Origin: Marsupella aquatica | Lineage: Eukaryota > Marchantiophyta | Assembly (NCBI GenBank): GCA_973895155.1 | Contig: OZ316897.1 | Location: 18,104,001-18,168,000 of the forward strand | Length of the DNA stretch: 64,000 nucleotides | Reading direction: 5' to 3' | Shown: positions 56,001 through 64,000 of the stretch, one piece after another | How positions within the stretch are numbered: the stretch's first letter is position 1 | Layout of the letters: every line of letters begins with the position of its first letter | Position numbers and translations under genes: made by a program | Notes under the pieces: generated by a model | What the model was told of the DNA's origin: nothing | Seen by the model: only the letters and a program-made list of their open reading frames with translations | Databases searched by the model: none

Positions 56001-57393
56001 TAGTGTTAGCTAAATATTTGTCCGGAGAGACGACAGGCAATTTGAGCTTATATAATCTACTATGAGGGTCTCTGTAGCCTTTGAGATAAGGCTGTGAGGG
56101 TCTCTTGGGGTCATAGACGTAGCATCTACTGGAAGTAAATAGCACTTGATGACCCTGATCTGTAAATTTACCAACAGAGAGTAAATTCCTTGTAATAGAC
56201 GGCACGTACAAAACATCACGAACAGATTTATTGCCAGGAAGAGAAATACAGCCAGATCCGGATATGGGCATTTTAGAGCCATTAGCCGTGAGAACATTAG
56301 ACGTAGGGGTGCTGCTGATCAGATTAGTAAGGCTACTACGATTGCGACTTATGTGAGCTGAGGCTCCGCTGTCGATGATCCAGGTCTGGTCATCAATGCC
56401 TGGAGCATCAAACTCACTGAGCATGGCCTCAATCGTAAGTGAGGATTTGGGCTCACTGGGTTCGCCAACGTCAGAGTTGTTGTCTCCGATGTCTCCCTCA
56501 GCAAAATATGCTTTTGGTCCAGGAGCAGCCTTGATGTCTCTGATCTTGGAATGTAGGTCCTTCAGCTGAGATACGGACATTGTCTTGATCTCAGTGTCTG
56601 CAGCTTTGATGAAGCAGTCTGCTTCCCAGTGGCCTCGTTTGCCACAGAAGTTGCAGTTGCATCGATCTGCTCCACCTTCGTAGCCTCTCTGCTGTCTTGC
56701 TCGATCGTGGCGCCCTCGTCCTCGCCCACGATGTCCTCTGCCTCCTTCTCCACGTCTCTGGTGAGCAGAGGCCAGCATAGACTGCTCGCTGCCTTCATTG
56801 CTTGATTTGCGACGAAAGTCCTCAGCCTGTAGATATTCTTCCAGATCTGCAAAAGTAGCTAGAGGGTCCTTGGCATACATGACACCGTAAGCTGACTTGA
56901 ATGCTGACCAGCTTTCAGGTAGATTTCTCAACACAATCTGGATCAGTTCTTTATCGTCAACTTCCTCTCCTACACTACCGAGTTCCATCACATGGTACTC
57001 GATCTTTTTGAGGTAGTCCTCGATAGAGGACCCTTCACATAGGCGAGCCTCGACTAGTGCAGACTTGAGGTCCAGTTTGCGCTGGATTACAGAAGACTCA
57101 TACTTCTGTTTAAGTGTTGCCCAGAGTTTGGCAGGATCACTCCGCAGCCTTCTAACAATAGGGACAATGGAATGATGAACAGTTTTGGTGAGAATAATGA
57201 TTACCCTCTCCTTCCGTTTCTGAGCCTCAGTCGGACTCTTCGGCTCTCCCGTAGGTTGCTGCTGAACGGCAGTTCCTTCAGTTGGTCCTGAAGATGTCGA
57301 GGCTGCACTGTGTGCCTGTGATCGAGGGAGCTGGCTGCTGTGCTGCGCTGCTTCCTCCAGATGTTGATGCTGGCGTATTGATGGTGGGGTCAA
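53011..57393 (-). CDS. Copia-1 gag-pol polyprotein (unit 3; gag N-terminus in another frame)
   Basis: 1,460-codon frame from a Met at 57393; the first about 60 residues (Gln/Ser/Pro-rich) are a low-complexity linker. Domains in order: Gag core, CCHC knuckle CNFCGKRGHWEADC, retropepsin DSGAS, integrase with the HHCC start WHQRLGHSS and D,D,E residues in HTDLCGP, QSDRDGEY and GVAERKN, RT with FVDD and an intact DFEETFAPV, and RNase H with TDSDWG, TTEAEYKAL and CDNMS. It would copy and integrate the element. The true Gag start is in another frame (57520 side), so normal expression would need a frameshift. Confidence 0.88.
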   Translation of the reverse strand: MTPPSIRQHQHLEEAAQHSSQLPRSQAHSAASTSSGPTEGTAVQQQPTGEPKSPTEAQKRKERVIIILTKTVHHSIVPIVRRLRSDPAKLWATLKQKYESSVIQRKLDLKSALVEARLCEGSSIEDYLKKIEYHVMELGSVGEEVDDKELIQIVLRNLPESWSAFKSAYGVMYAKDPLATFADLEEYLQAEDFRRKSSNEGSEQSMLASAHQRRGEGGRGHRGRGRGRHDRARQQRGYEGGADRCNCNFCGKRGHWEADCFIKAADTEIKTMSVSQLKDLHSKIRDIKAAPGPKAYFAEGDIGDNNSDVGEPSEPKSSLTIEAMLSEFDAPGIDDQTWIIDSGASAHISRNRSSLTNLISSTPTSNVLTANGSKMPISGSGCISLPGNKSVRDVLYVPSITRNLLSVGKFTDQGHQVLFTSSRCYVYDPKRPSQPYLKGYRDPHSRLYKLKLPVVSPDKYLANTKLAHPSMSAQCHLVEPPSMSPSELWHQRLGHSSHQRISYMTQNGLITGAPSNLPVSKMICEPCVKGKQSRHRVPKSASFRATKPLELIHTDLCGPLPVLALSGARYIITFTDDFSRHSWVFFLKSKNEALEKFKIFQQEVENSLGTKIKCLQSDRDGEYMSDLFMAFCQQHGIRRQFTVARTPHQNGVAERKNRTLLDIVRSISIGSNFPAFLWEELVKTANHINNRCSTRALNLSTPTKCLTGTKPDVSHFRIIGSIAHIHVPKEMRNKLQPKSIRTVLVGYDDHSKAYRCFDSISQKILVSRNVVFDESTLGDFSTGQATTYESILDMFPLEDEPDHLQSPAEHSTPSTTGSPPTPTATDSTPATESTSPNLPHCRIDYPEPEPHEDTSASTTDPPLVPEPRQARRAKQRATQRLLQRSRPPSSRLTSHPYWLSDFTTYLSETTEHLLLALLADSIDNISVEDALSDSRWTEAMQAEMNAHLKNGTWELVNLPLGERALSARWVLREKLDQAGNIKFKARVVARGNEQREGLDFEETFAPVVKWSTVRLIVALAAAFGWPLSHMDVVTAFLNGTLKETIYMMQPPGFLSPGQEKLVCRLRKSIYGLKQSPRAWYEEVDSFLRSIGCIRSSLDPNLYTLQQGGKIAIILLFVDDLLITGSGVQLIEELKQQLKAKYEMKDLGETKRYLGVDFLVTEKGILLHQKHYSDQLVQDYGMDTCKPVGTPLPEGLELSSESYTPDVDSTHYCQLVGKLIYLTNTRPDISFSVGLVSRFMSQPQQAHLDAAMHIVRYISGTLDLGVFYSRDSQLNLEGFTDSDWGNSCPDTRRSTGGYIFKLSEGPITWSSKRQPTVSRSTTEAEYKALSDGAQEGVYLKRLLEELVGKTSLPTKVKCKNTGIATDLEQAAVPSLQDLHLRCDNMSAVKLAKNPVFHARTKHLEIHHHFVRERVLEGELSVHHVKTEDQVADILTKSLSKAKFLRNRDILGMRSAKLLPLR

Positions 57394-57535
57394 CGACCTC
57401 CCATAGATCTTTTTCTCTCAGGATCTGCTCAACGTAGAAGGACCACACAATATAGTTGTGTGCTCCTACTAATTTGTCGCTGTCTGAGAATGAGATCTTG
57501 GTAGCATCACTCAACGCCATGGTAAATAGTAACAC
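57278..57535 (-). pseudogene. Copia-1 Gag N-terminus, frameshifted
   Basis: This 85-codon frame carries the native Gag start (MALSDATKISFSDSDKLVGA, then a W-SFYVEQILREKDLWEVV segment), a pattern common to plant copia Gags. It passes into nonsense (CSLDIFRTN) where the main frame takes over with SAASTSSGPTEG. A single-base indel between about 57278 and 57393 explains the split. This part is absent from units 1 and 2, where the junction removed it. Confidence 0.8.
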
Positions 57536-57566
57536 TCTAATCAGATAAAGGTGCGAGGAGCGGTAG

Positions 57567-57578
57567 GCTCTGATACCA
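57567..57578 (-). promoter_or_regulatory. Copia-1 primer binding site, initiator tRNA-Met
   Basis: On the element strand this is TGGTATCAGAGC, the standard plant copia primer site, abutting the LTR. Confidence 0.92.
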
Positions 57579-57812
57579 TGTGGAAGTTTTCAGATGATTA
57601 TGAAACTTGATTAACGTAAGGCACAATAGTGCGTTTAAATACATGAATGGAGTGGGGTCCAAGTGCGTGAGCAAAGGAAAACGACAAGTAAACTCTGACC
57701 AGGAATATAAGTAGTTGAGTCAGTCTAAGTGGGCGCAGCCAGATAGGACAGAAAGAGGATCAGAGTCAAACGGGATCGACCAGACAGCCTACCGACCGGC
57801 AGCAAGCTCAAG
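57579..57812 (-). repeat. Copia-1 5' LTR, truncated
   Basis: Matches the 3' LTR from TGTGGAAG to GCAAGCTCAAG (234 of 332 bp) and then diverges. The outer end, which should finish GAGTTTCAACA followed by a GTATC duplication, is missing and unrelated DNA follows. Confidence 0.85.
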
Positions 57813-58191
57813 TAAGAGCTCGCGCTCTCCTGGCCGATCCCCAGAATTGAAGCAAAGCACAGCTCGACTATGACGAAAGCATTCGTGGCAAGAGGTCTCG
57901 CAAGAAAGACAAACGTGGAGGGTGCCGCCAAATTTCTCAAGGTGCTTCACTCAAACAGAGAAGAGAAAAAGCCGGAGATTTGGTCAATGGGGTCTGGCGG
58001 ACCGTGAAAATGGGCAGCAAAATCTGAAAGCGTTCCGCACGAGTGCTTGAGTGGAAATATAACACTGTATATAAATTTGTGATAACTTCGTATCATTGTC
58101 ATCCGGGCTCCCAATACAACAAAATCACCATCGTCATCATTCTCTTCGACAAAATACGTGGAGAAGCGTGGATCGGGAAGACCGTGACCTC
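57813..58191. other. Unassigned DNA between the two copia elements
   Basis: No recognised gene. A 44-codon plus-strand frame starting MTKAFVARGLARK (near 57870) is basic and helical but too short to assign. The copia-2 target site follows. Confidence 0.5.
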
Positions 58192-58196
58192 TAGAC
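58192..58196. repeat. Target site duplication TAGAC, left copy
   Basis: TAGAC precedes the LTR start TGTTGATAAAAC and is repeated at 63300-63304. Confidence 0.96.
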
Positions 58197-58458
58197 TGTT
58201 GATAAAACTATCTAGCATGACTAAGATACCGGAACAGCCAACGGGAAGCACATAAGTACTCGGGGAAAGGGCAAGGAGTGCAGGGGGCGACAAAGAGGCG
58301 CCGCATAGTAGAAGAGCCCAAGAGAAGGGGCGAAAGCATCAGATGGATGCAACCTAGATCTAAAGGTAAGCAGCAAGGGACAGAAGACGACAACGAACAG
58401 AAAGTGGGCCCGTATACTGAAGGGGAAAACAAGGTACTGAAGATCGTAGTTTCCAACA
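58197..58458 (-). repeat. Copia-2 3' LTR
   Basis: 262 bp on the plus strand from TGTTGATAAAACT to GTTTCCAACA, equal to 63038-63299 at offset 4,841. Confidence 0.95.
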
Positions 58459-58467
58459 CCCCCTCTC
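58459..58467 (-). promoter_or_regulatory. Copia-2 polypurine tract
   Basis: GAGAGGGGG on the element strand, directly before the LTR terminus TGTTGGAAAC. Confidence 0.85.
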
Positions 58468-58572
58468 GATCTGAAGCCGCAGAAAACAAACGGGAGAGAG
58501 AGAGATGATGCAGGTCAGCGAGAGTACCACTGTAGGTATAGTGCGGGAGTGCAGTGTACACATATGATGAAC

Positions 58573-61500
58573 CTAGATGAGAAGAGAGGACCTAGACCGA
58601 ATGCCAAGGAAATCTCGATGCTTTTCAAAAATTTGCCGACAGACTTGTTTGGTGAAAATGTCAGCATGTTGGTCATCGGTGTTGATGTATTGTAAAGAGA
58701 CTTCGCCTTCAAGAATCCTTTCACGTACAAAGTGGTGTTTGGCCTCAATGTGTTTGGTGCGAGCATGGAAGATCGGATTCAGAGCAAGTCGAATAGATCC
58801 TTGGTTATCGCAGTGTAAGTGTAGATCGTGAGAAGTAGGGATTGCAGCTTCGTGTAGGTCCTTGTGGATGGTGGCATTGTCGCATTGAACAGGAACGGTG
58901 ACGTTGGAGGTATGTTGGAGCTCGCGAAGTAATCGACGTAGGTACACAGCTTCCTTAGTAGCCTCAGAGAGGGCCTTGTACTCAGCTTCGGTGGTGCTGT
59001 CCGAAATTGTGGGTTGTCGTTTGCTAGCCCAGGAGATAGGCCCAGAAGCCAGGGTGAAGACATAGCCAGCAGTAGAGCGCCGAGTATCGAGGCATCCAAG
59101 GTAGTCCGCATCAGTATATCCTGTGAGAAGAAGCTGAGAGGAGCGTTTGTAGTGGATCCCATAGTCAAGTGTCTTCTTAACGTACCGAAGGATGTGCTTG
59201 GCAGCTTCCAAGTGCTGCAAGTGAGGTTGAGACATAAAACGAGCCACCATACCAACTGAGTAGGATAGATCCGGTCGAGTGGTCGTAAGGAAGAGTAGTT
59301 TACCCACAAGGGTGCAATACTCTGAGCGGTCAACGGGAGCCGTGTTAGAGTTAGATTGAGTGGCGAATCCTTCTGGTAGAGGCGTGTGGGCAGGCCTGCA
59401 TTCAGTCATATTGTAATCACGAAGAATCTGTTCGGCATAGGTGTGCTGGTGAAGAAGCATACCGTTTGCAGTCTTGGTGAACTCCACACCGAGATATTTG
59501 CGGATTTCACCAAGATCCTTCATTTCGTACCGATTCTGAAGATTGAGCTTGATAGTGTCGATGAGTGCCAAATCATTGCCGGTAATAAGAAGGTCGTCCA
59601 CGTAAAGGAGTAAGAGTACAATAGAGGACCCCTGAAATAAGTAATACAGGTTGGGGTCAGCATCGCTCCGAGTCCAACCTTGTTCGTGAAGGTACTTATC
59701 AATCTCTTGATACCATTCACGGGGGGATTGCTTCAGTCCATAGATGGATTTGTTGAGCCGGCAAACAAGGTGCTCCAATCCTTTACGAGCAAAGCCAGGC
59801 GGTTGTTGCATGAAAAGGAGCTCTTTAAGAGTCCCGTTAAGGAATGCAGTAACAACGTCCATATGACTGATAGGCCAACCAGATGCAACAGCAAGAGCGA
59901 TAACAGCACGAAGAGTTGACCAGCGAACGACGGGTGCAAAAGTGTCATTATAATCTATGCCAGGTTGCTGTTCAAGACCCCTAGCAACAAGACGAGCTTT
60001 AAGACGTGCGCGCGTTGGATTATCGGCGTCATGGATAGGTTTAGATTTGTACAGCCATTTTGATGAAATTGCACGTCTCCCCGGGGGTAACTCCACAAGG
60101 TCCCATGTCTCATTTTTAATCAAGCTGTCATATTCTTCCTGCATAGCACTGCACCAGCCAGGGTCTTGTATAGCATCACGGAAGGCAATAGTGTCACTAA
60201 CAGGGTTAGCGGTTTCGATAATGCATAAGTCTACATCCTCCGGGATATGCATTTCATAGTCCCCACTACGAGCCCAGGCTGGAAGCTGCCTGGCCCTTGA
60301 CCCGCGGCGTTTTGGTAGCGGATTAATCTGAACATTTGGAGCAAGGGTGGAGTTACAGGGCAGAGGAGGAGCCTCGTCGATGGTGGGGTCGACGTTGTGG
60401 ACATGAGTCCCACCGTGATTGCCAAGGTCAGCAACGTCCTTGATGGTGTTGTCATTGGGGAGCTGGGTCCCATCAAGATTGCTAGGGGCATCGTGAGCAG
60501 CATGGTCAAGAACATGATGTTCGTCCCCTTCTGGCTCAGAAGGAGCCTCAGTTGCTGGGAGAAGGTCAAGAAAAATGTCTGACTGGGCAGGAGGAGCACG
60601 AAAATCTCCAGGGGAGTCTTCAATAAAGGTGACATTGGAGGAGATAAGGATCCGACGAGAGAGGGGGTCAAAACAGCGGTAGCCTTTGGTGTTGAGGTCA
60701 TAACCAATGAAGACAGAAGGGATAGCTCGCGAGCCAAATTTCCCATCGGACTTAGTAGGGAGGCGAACAAAAGCTGAGCAGCCAAGGACACGGAGGTGAG
60801 AGAGATCAGGCTTCATACCATAGAGAGCCTCAAAGGGCGTCGAGAGATGAAGGGCCCGAGTGGAACATCGATTGAGAACATAGGTGGCAGCTTTGACTGC
60901 CTCAGGCCAGAGGAAGCGAGGATATTTACCCTCAACATATATACTCCTGGCGGCCTCAAGTAAAGTGCGATTTTTGCGTTCAGCTACCCCATTTTGGTGG
61001 GGGGTACTAGGGGCAGTCAGTTGACGGCGAATCCCGTGGTGGCTGCAGAACTCAATAAATTCTTGGGACAAGTATTCGCCACCTCGATCAGAGCGTAAAC
61101 AGGAGAGCTTGGTGCCAAATTGATTTTCGGCAGCAGTTTTGAACGTCTTGAAGCAGCGGAAAGTCTCATGTTTGTGAGAGAGATAATAGACCCACGTAAA
61201 ACGGGTAAAATCGTCGATGAAGGTCAAGATGTACTTGACGGGGGAGCTGGAGTGGATGGGTCCGCAAAGATCAGAATGCACCAGATCCAAAACACGTGAT
61301 GTGCGTCGAATGGAGTGCTTGGGGACATTGTCACGATGAGTTTTGCCGAGGATACATGACGTACATTGCTTTTTCTGAAAGGAGAGCAAGGGAACACCAG
61401 TAACGAGGTGTCGGGCAGTCATGTGATGTGCAGTTTGAAAGTTGAGATGAGCCAGACGCCGGTGCCATAAGTCGACAATGTCAGTCTCCACATTGGTGAT

Positions 61501-62907
61501 GGTATTCGCTTCATGTGTCAAACAAGGCGGAGGATAAGAGCCGGAGGACGACAGTTGATACAAACTGTTCCGCGGTGATCGAGATGCCTGGAGAAAGACG
61601 GATGATGGGTTGTCTTTGTCAAACACTAAGCAAGACTTAGAGTCAAACAAAATAAGATGACCAGCATCGGCAAGTTTGCCCACAGACATAAGATTTTTGT
61701 GAACACCAGGCACGTAAAGAACATTGTTGATAGCTTTATTGTCAACATGAGCAGTGCCATTGCTAGCAATGGGCAAAGTGTTACCGCTAGCAGTGGTTAC
61801 ACCAGGACCAGAAGGGCCAGCCTGCTGGAAAGTCTCTAATGTTGAGCGATGTCCAGTGATGTGATTGCTAGCACCGGAGTCCATGTACCAATCTTGAGAG
61901 GTGTTTCTGAATTCGGTAAGGTTGGCAGCAATCTCTTCCTCGTGCATCTCTGGAAATGGATCAAAATCCTCAGGGTCTGGAGTGAACTCCGTGAGGTGTG
62001 CCTGGGGTTTGATTCGACGAAGGTTCCCTGCACGAATCATCAGCTGGGAGATTTGATCATCCAGCTTCTTCAGGTCGCACTCAACTTCCCAATGGCCAGA
62101 TTTGCTGCAGTAGTTGCACGAGCCAGTCGTGCGACGTGGAACAGGAGCAGGCGGGTGACAGCGGTTGTCAGCAATGGATCCACGGTAGTCCCCTGGGCGA
62201 GAGGGTCGGTGAGAGACACGGCCTCTGACAGCAGGTCGAGAAAAGCGAGCGAGAAGGGCTTCTTCAGCAACTTCCTCTCGTTTCCCTTTCCTCCAGAAAG
62301 CCTCAGCCTGCATACGTTCCACAAGGGAGGAGAACTTGGGTGTATGGGTTCTAGATAAATCAGCGCCAAAGCTGGATACAAAGGGACCCCAGCTATGTGG
62401 TAACCCGCCTAGAACAATGTGAATGAGACGGGAGTTGTCAACAGTGGCATTAATCGTGGAGAGTTGGGAAGTGATGCTTTCTACTTCCCTGAGGTAGTCT
62501 TCGATGTTACTGCCTTCAGTCATCTTGACTTTATGCAGCTTCTGTTCGAGGAGAAGTCTGCGTTGGAGAAGGTCACCTCGAAAGCGCTGCTTGAAGTGCT
62601 GCCAGCAGGCAACAGGATCGTTGCCATATGAAGCAACGACATGGAGGAACTTGGTCTTGACGGTGGCCATCAGAATGGACTTGGCCTTGATGATCTTCTT
62701 CTTGCGTTCCTTGGGAGTGAGGACAATCTCATCCTCTACTGTAGCAACGTTGGTTGTGTCAGTGTTGTCGCTGTCTTCGTCAGCGAACTTCAGTTCATCC
62801 CATACCTCGTCTCGCTCGAGCAGGGTCTGGACTTGTAAGCTCCACGTGATGTGGTTGCTTTCTCCATCTAGCTTGTCAGCTTCACTGAATATTCTAGCTA
62901 GGTCCAT
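58573..62907 (-). CDS. Copia-2 gag-pol polyprotein
   Basis: 1,444 codons without interruption, the usual size for a plant copia polyprotein. Gag is about residues 1-260, with a zinc knuckle CNYCSKSGHWEVEC at 264-277. The retropepsin active site DSGAS starts at 343. Integrase has its zinc region from WHRRLAHLN (481) and catalytic D546, D607 and E643 with the D,D35E spacing. RT has YVDD at 1102-1105. RNase H has TDAD near 1265, TTEAEYKAL near 1306 and HCDNQGS near 1367. It should be cut by its own protease into particle, integrase and RT. Start at MDLARIFSEADKLDGESNHI, 130 bp inside the primer site, with the common Gag opening. Confidence 0.95.
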   Translation of the reverse strand: MDLARIFSEADKLDGESNHITWSLQVQTLLERDEVWDELKFADEDSDNTDTTNVATVEDEIVLTPKERKKKIIKAKSILMATVKTKFLHVVASYGNDPVACWQHFKQRFRGDLLQRRLLLEQKLHKVKMTEGSNIEDYLREVESITSQLSTINATVDNSRLIHIVLGGLPHSWGPFVSSFGADLSRTHTPKFSSLVERMQAEAFWRKGKREEVAEEALLARFSRPAVRGRVSHRPSRPGDYRGSIADNRCHPPAPVPRRTTGSCNYCSKSGHWEVECDLKKLDDQISQLMIRAGNLRRIKPQAHLTEFTPDPEDFDPFPEMHEEEIAANLTEFRNTSQDWYMDSGASNHITGHRSTLETFQQAGPSGPGVTTASGNTLPIASNGTAHVDNKAINNVLYVPGVHKNLMSVGKLADAGHLILFDSKSCLVFDKDNPSSVFLQASRSPRNSLYQLSSSGSYPPPCLTHEANTITNVETDIVDLWHRRLAHLNFQTAHHMTARHLVTGVPLLSFQKKQCTSCILGKTHRDNVPKHSIRRTSRVLDLVHSDLCGPIHSSSPVKYILTFIDDFTRFTWVYYLSHKHETFRCFKTFKTAAENQFGTKLSCLRSDRGGEYLSQEFIEFCSHHGIRRQLTAPSTPHQNGVAERKNRTLLEAARSIYVEGKYPRFLWPEAVKAATYVLNRCSTRALHLSTPFEALYGMKPDLSHLRVLGCSAFVRLPTKSDGKFGSRAIPSVFIGYDLNTKGYRCFDPLSRRILISSNVTFIEDSPGDFRAPPAQSDIFLDLLPATEAPSEPEGDEHHVLDHAAHDAPSNLDGTQLPNDNTIKDVADLGNHGGTHVHNVDPTIDEAPPLPCNSTLAPNVQINPLPKRRGSRARQLPAWARSGDYEMHIPEDVDLCIIETANPVSDTIAFRDAIQDPGWCSAMQEEYDSLIKNETWDLVELPPGRRAISSKWLYKSKPIHDADNPTRARLKARLVARGLEQQPGIDYNDTFAPVVRWSTLRAVIALAVASGWPISHMDVVTAFLNGTLKELLFMQQPPGFARKGLEHLVCRLNKSIYGLKQSPREWYQEIDKYLHEQGWTRSDADPNLYYLFQGSSIVLLLLYVDDLLITGNDLALIDTIKLNLQNRYEMKDLGEIRKYLGVEFTKTANGMLLHQHTYAEQILRDYNMTECRPAHTPLPEGFATQSNSNTAPVDRSEYCTLVGKLLFLTTTRPDLSYSVGMVARFMSQPHLQHLEAAKHILRYVKKTLDYGIHYKRSSQLLLTGYTDADYLGCLDTRRSTAGYVFTLASGPISWASKRQPTISDSTTEAEYKALSEATKEAVYLRRLLRELQHTSNVTVPVQCDNATIHKDLHEAAIPTSHDLHLHCDNQGSIRLALNPIFHARTKHIEAKHHFVRERILEGEVSLQYINTDDQHADIFTKQVCRQIFEKHRDFLGIRSRSSLLI

Positions 62908-63025
62908 GGCTAGATCACGTTGGGAACTCTCACCAACTGAAATAGACGGAGGGACAGGTCGCTCAAACTCAGAGAACTCTCATCTAAGTGTAGCGTTGGA
63001 TCTTAGTCATGGGAGAGCTAACCTT

Positions 63026-63037
63026 GCTCTGATACCA
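63026..63037 (-). promoter_or_regulatory. Copia-2 primer binding site, initiator tRNA-Met
   Basis: TGGTATCAGAGC on the element strand, abutting the 5' LTR. Confidence 0.93.
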
Positions 63038-63299
63038 TGTTGATAAAACTATCTAGCATGACTAAGATACCGGAACAGCCAACGGGAAGCACATAAGTAC
63101 TCGGGGAAAGGGCAAGGAGTGCAGGGGGCGACAAAGAGGCGCCGCATAGTAGAAGAGCCCAAGAGAAGGGGCGAAAGCATCAGATGGATGCAACCTAGAT
63201 CTAAAGGTAAGCAGCAAGGGACAGAAGACGACAACGAACAGAAAGTGGGCCCGTATACTGAAGGGGAAAACAAGGTACTGAAGATCGTAGTTTCCAACA
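63038..63299 (-). repeat. Copia-2 5' LTR
   Basis: 262 bp, no difference from 58197-58458 seen by eye. It supplies the element promoter. Confidence 0.95.
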
Positions 63300-63304
63300 T
63301 AGAC
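63300..63304. repeat. Target site duplication TAGAC, right copy
   Basis: Second copy of the 5-bp duplication; removing one copy plus the element restores CTC-TAGAC-TAGCACG. Confidence 0.96.
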
Positions 63305-64000
63305 TAGCACGTACTGCAGAGAATCGTCGACGGAGCATGGCAATCCAGTCGCCAATGAGGAAATGGTTGAGCGGGCAGCTGACCAGACGGATTGGACTGG
63401 CCTCTCGAGTCAGCTAGGCTGCTTACATACAGACCGCGAAATCAGGCATAACTCACTGATCGAAACCATTCCGTATTTTTTCACACTACATGGAAAATCT
63501 TTCATTACTTTTTGTCTCTACAGAAGGACCGCAATTAATCCGGGATTGATTATTACGACAGAAGGACCGCAATTCATCCGGGATTGATTATTACGGTGTT
63601 CGCGCTTTCCTCCTTGAAAATCCGTTTCGAACTCCATCAAAAACAACAGGATTCAGGAACGGGGCAGCCCACAGCACGTGTGGAACGAAGCCAAGGAGGA
63701 CCAGAGGTCAGTGTACAGGAAAACATTTGAGGCAAGAAACAAGGTGCCAAAGCATTGAACTACTGTCCATGGTAGACCGGAAAACCCCCAATTACAGCAC
63801 AGGTACTTCGATCAGTTGTGCAAATTGTGTCGAGATCCTTATCGGTAGATTGGCCTCTGATTTGCAAAATGGATAGGTACCTAGCCATAGCGTTCGACGA
63901 CTGTTAGCCAAATCCCAACTAGGAAGAAAGAAGTGCAACAAAGCTGTATTGAAACAAGCAACGAATGCCAGTCATGTACAAGCGACCAGACAAGTGTATG
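63305..64000. other. No gene recognised at right edge
   Basis: Unassigned plant DNA. The only structure seen is the 38-bp tandem repeat listed separately. Short frames carry no motif. Confidence 0.5.
63520..63595. repeat. 38-bp tandem direct repeat (two copies)
   Basis: ACAGAAGGACCGCAATTAAT and onward to ATTATTACG at 63520-63557 is followed immediately by a second copy at 63558-63595, with one mismatch (AATTAATCC versus AATTCATCC). Confidence 0.93.

Larger units (their letters stand above)
31927..57208. repeat. Tandem unit 3 (25,282 bp), last copy of the array
   Basis: This is a second complete copy of the unit, with the same order of gypsy-A, LINE fragment, SDR pseudogene, internal duplication and copia-1. 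It is the rightmost copy: at 57208 the copia-1 gag does not jump to gypsy sequence but continues natively (CTCCTTCCG) into the gag N-terminus and 5' LTR. It lacks the 6.1-kb insertion and keeps the empty target site near 31951-31955. Confidence 0.96.
51974..57812 (-). mobile_element. Copia-1, nearly complete (unit 3)
   Basis: Short-LTR copia element on the minus strand with 3' LTR, purine tract, antisense ORF, gag-pol, initiator-Met primer site and a truncated 5' LTR. It is defective: a one-base frameshift splits gag near 57278-57393, and the outer roughly 98 bp of the 5' LTR are missing. Confidence 0.88.
58197..63299 (-). mobile_element. Copia-2, complete and apparently young Ty1/copia element
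   Basis: 5,103 bp with two 262-bp LTRs that I could not tell apart, a perfect 5-bp TAGAC duplication, primer site, purine tract and one uninterrupted gag-pol frame. Nothing needed for transposition is visibly broken. It shares the domain order of copia-1 but has clearly different sequence, so it is another family. Confidence 0.95.

Noticed and set aside
519-57208. Reading the array as an assembly error that placed two haplotypes end to end
   Set aside because: The joint is a specific copia-gypsy fusion seen at two places, not a natural contig end, and one unit carries an insertion with its own target duplication. I cannot exclude an error without reads, so it remains as a check rather than the call.
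60231-60791. 186-codon minus-strand ORF in copia-2
   Set aside because: It overlaps the open polyprotein in another frame and is Leu/Pro/Thr low complexity.

Overview
The window is nuclear DNA of a land plant. The evidence is two LTR retrotransposon types with plant-style primer sites (an Athila/Tat-like Ty3/gypsy group primed by tRNA-Asp, and Ty1/copia elements primed by initiator tRNA-Met), a 5'-truncated L1-type LINE, and a broken short-chain dehydrogenase of the plant carbonyl-reductase type. I cannot name the species. No ribosomal, tRNA or clearly intact host gene is visible; almost everything recognisable is transposon.

The dominant structure is a tandem array of a 25,282-bp unit. Unit 1 ends at 518 and extends out of the window. 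Unit 2 is 519-31926 and is interrupted by a 6.1-kb insertion. Unit 3 is 31927-57208. Each junction fuses a truncated copia gag (copia-1) directly to a truncated gypsy pol (gypsy-A). Read left to right, a unit holds: gypsy-A on the minus strand (RNase H, RT, protease, gag, a leader protease-like ORF, tRNA-Asp primer site, 1.43-kb LTR); about 12.7 kb of non-coding or degraded DNA with a LINE fragment, an SDR pseudogene and an old internal duplication; then copia-1 on the minus strand (332-bp 3' LTR, an antisense ORF with an RNase H1 hybrid-binding / viroplasmin-like domain, and the gag-pol ORF). Only unit 3 continues on the right into the native copia-1 5' end.

A 6,121-bp non-autonomous gypsy-related element (548-6668, 1,386-bp LTRs with one difference seen, 5-bp target duplication GATAT) sits 29 bp from the unit 1/unit 2 junction. 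The matching empty site survives at the unit 2/unit 3 junction. Its LTRs and leader are full of short GACGCT/AGCGTC hairpins. It has the same primer site as gypsy-A, a gag-like N-terminus, an unidentified middle protein and a retropepsin-like module.

Right of the array lie a truncated copia-1 5' LTR, a short unassigned stretch, and a complete and apparently young copia element (copia-2, 58197-63299) with an open 1,444-codon polyprotein, matching 262-bp LTRs and a perfect TAGAC target duplication. The last 0.7 kb holds only a 38-bp tandem repeat.

The nesting gives an order of events: gypsy-A and copia-1 inserted; two gypsy stop codons arose; the unit was tandemly duplicated with breakpoints inside both elements; each unit then gained private frameshifts and CGA-to-TGA stops, and the non-autonomous element inserted in unit 2. 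Copia-2 is also recent but cannot be ordered against the duplication. The most unusual observations are the extra retropepsin-like module outside pol in both gypsy-type elements, the antisense hybrid-binding-domain ORF in copia-1, and the hairpin arrays.
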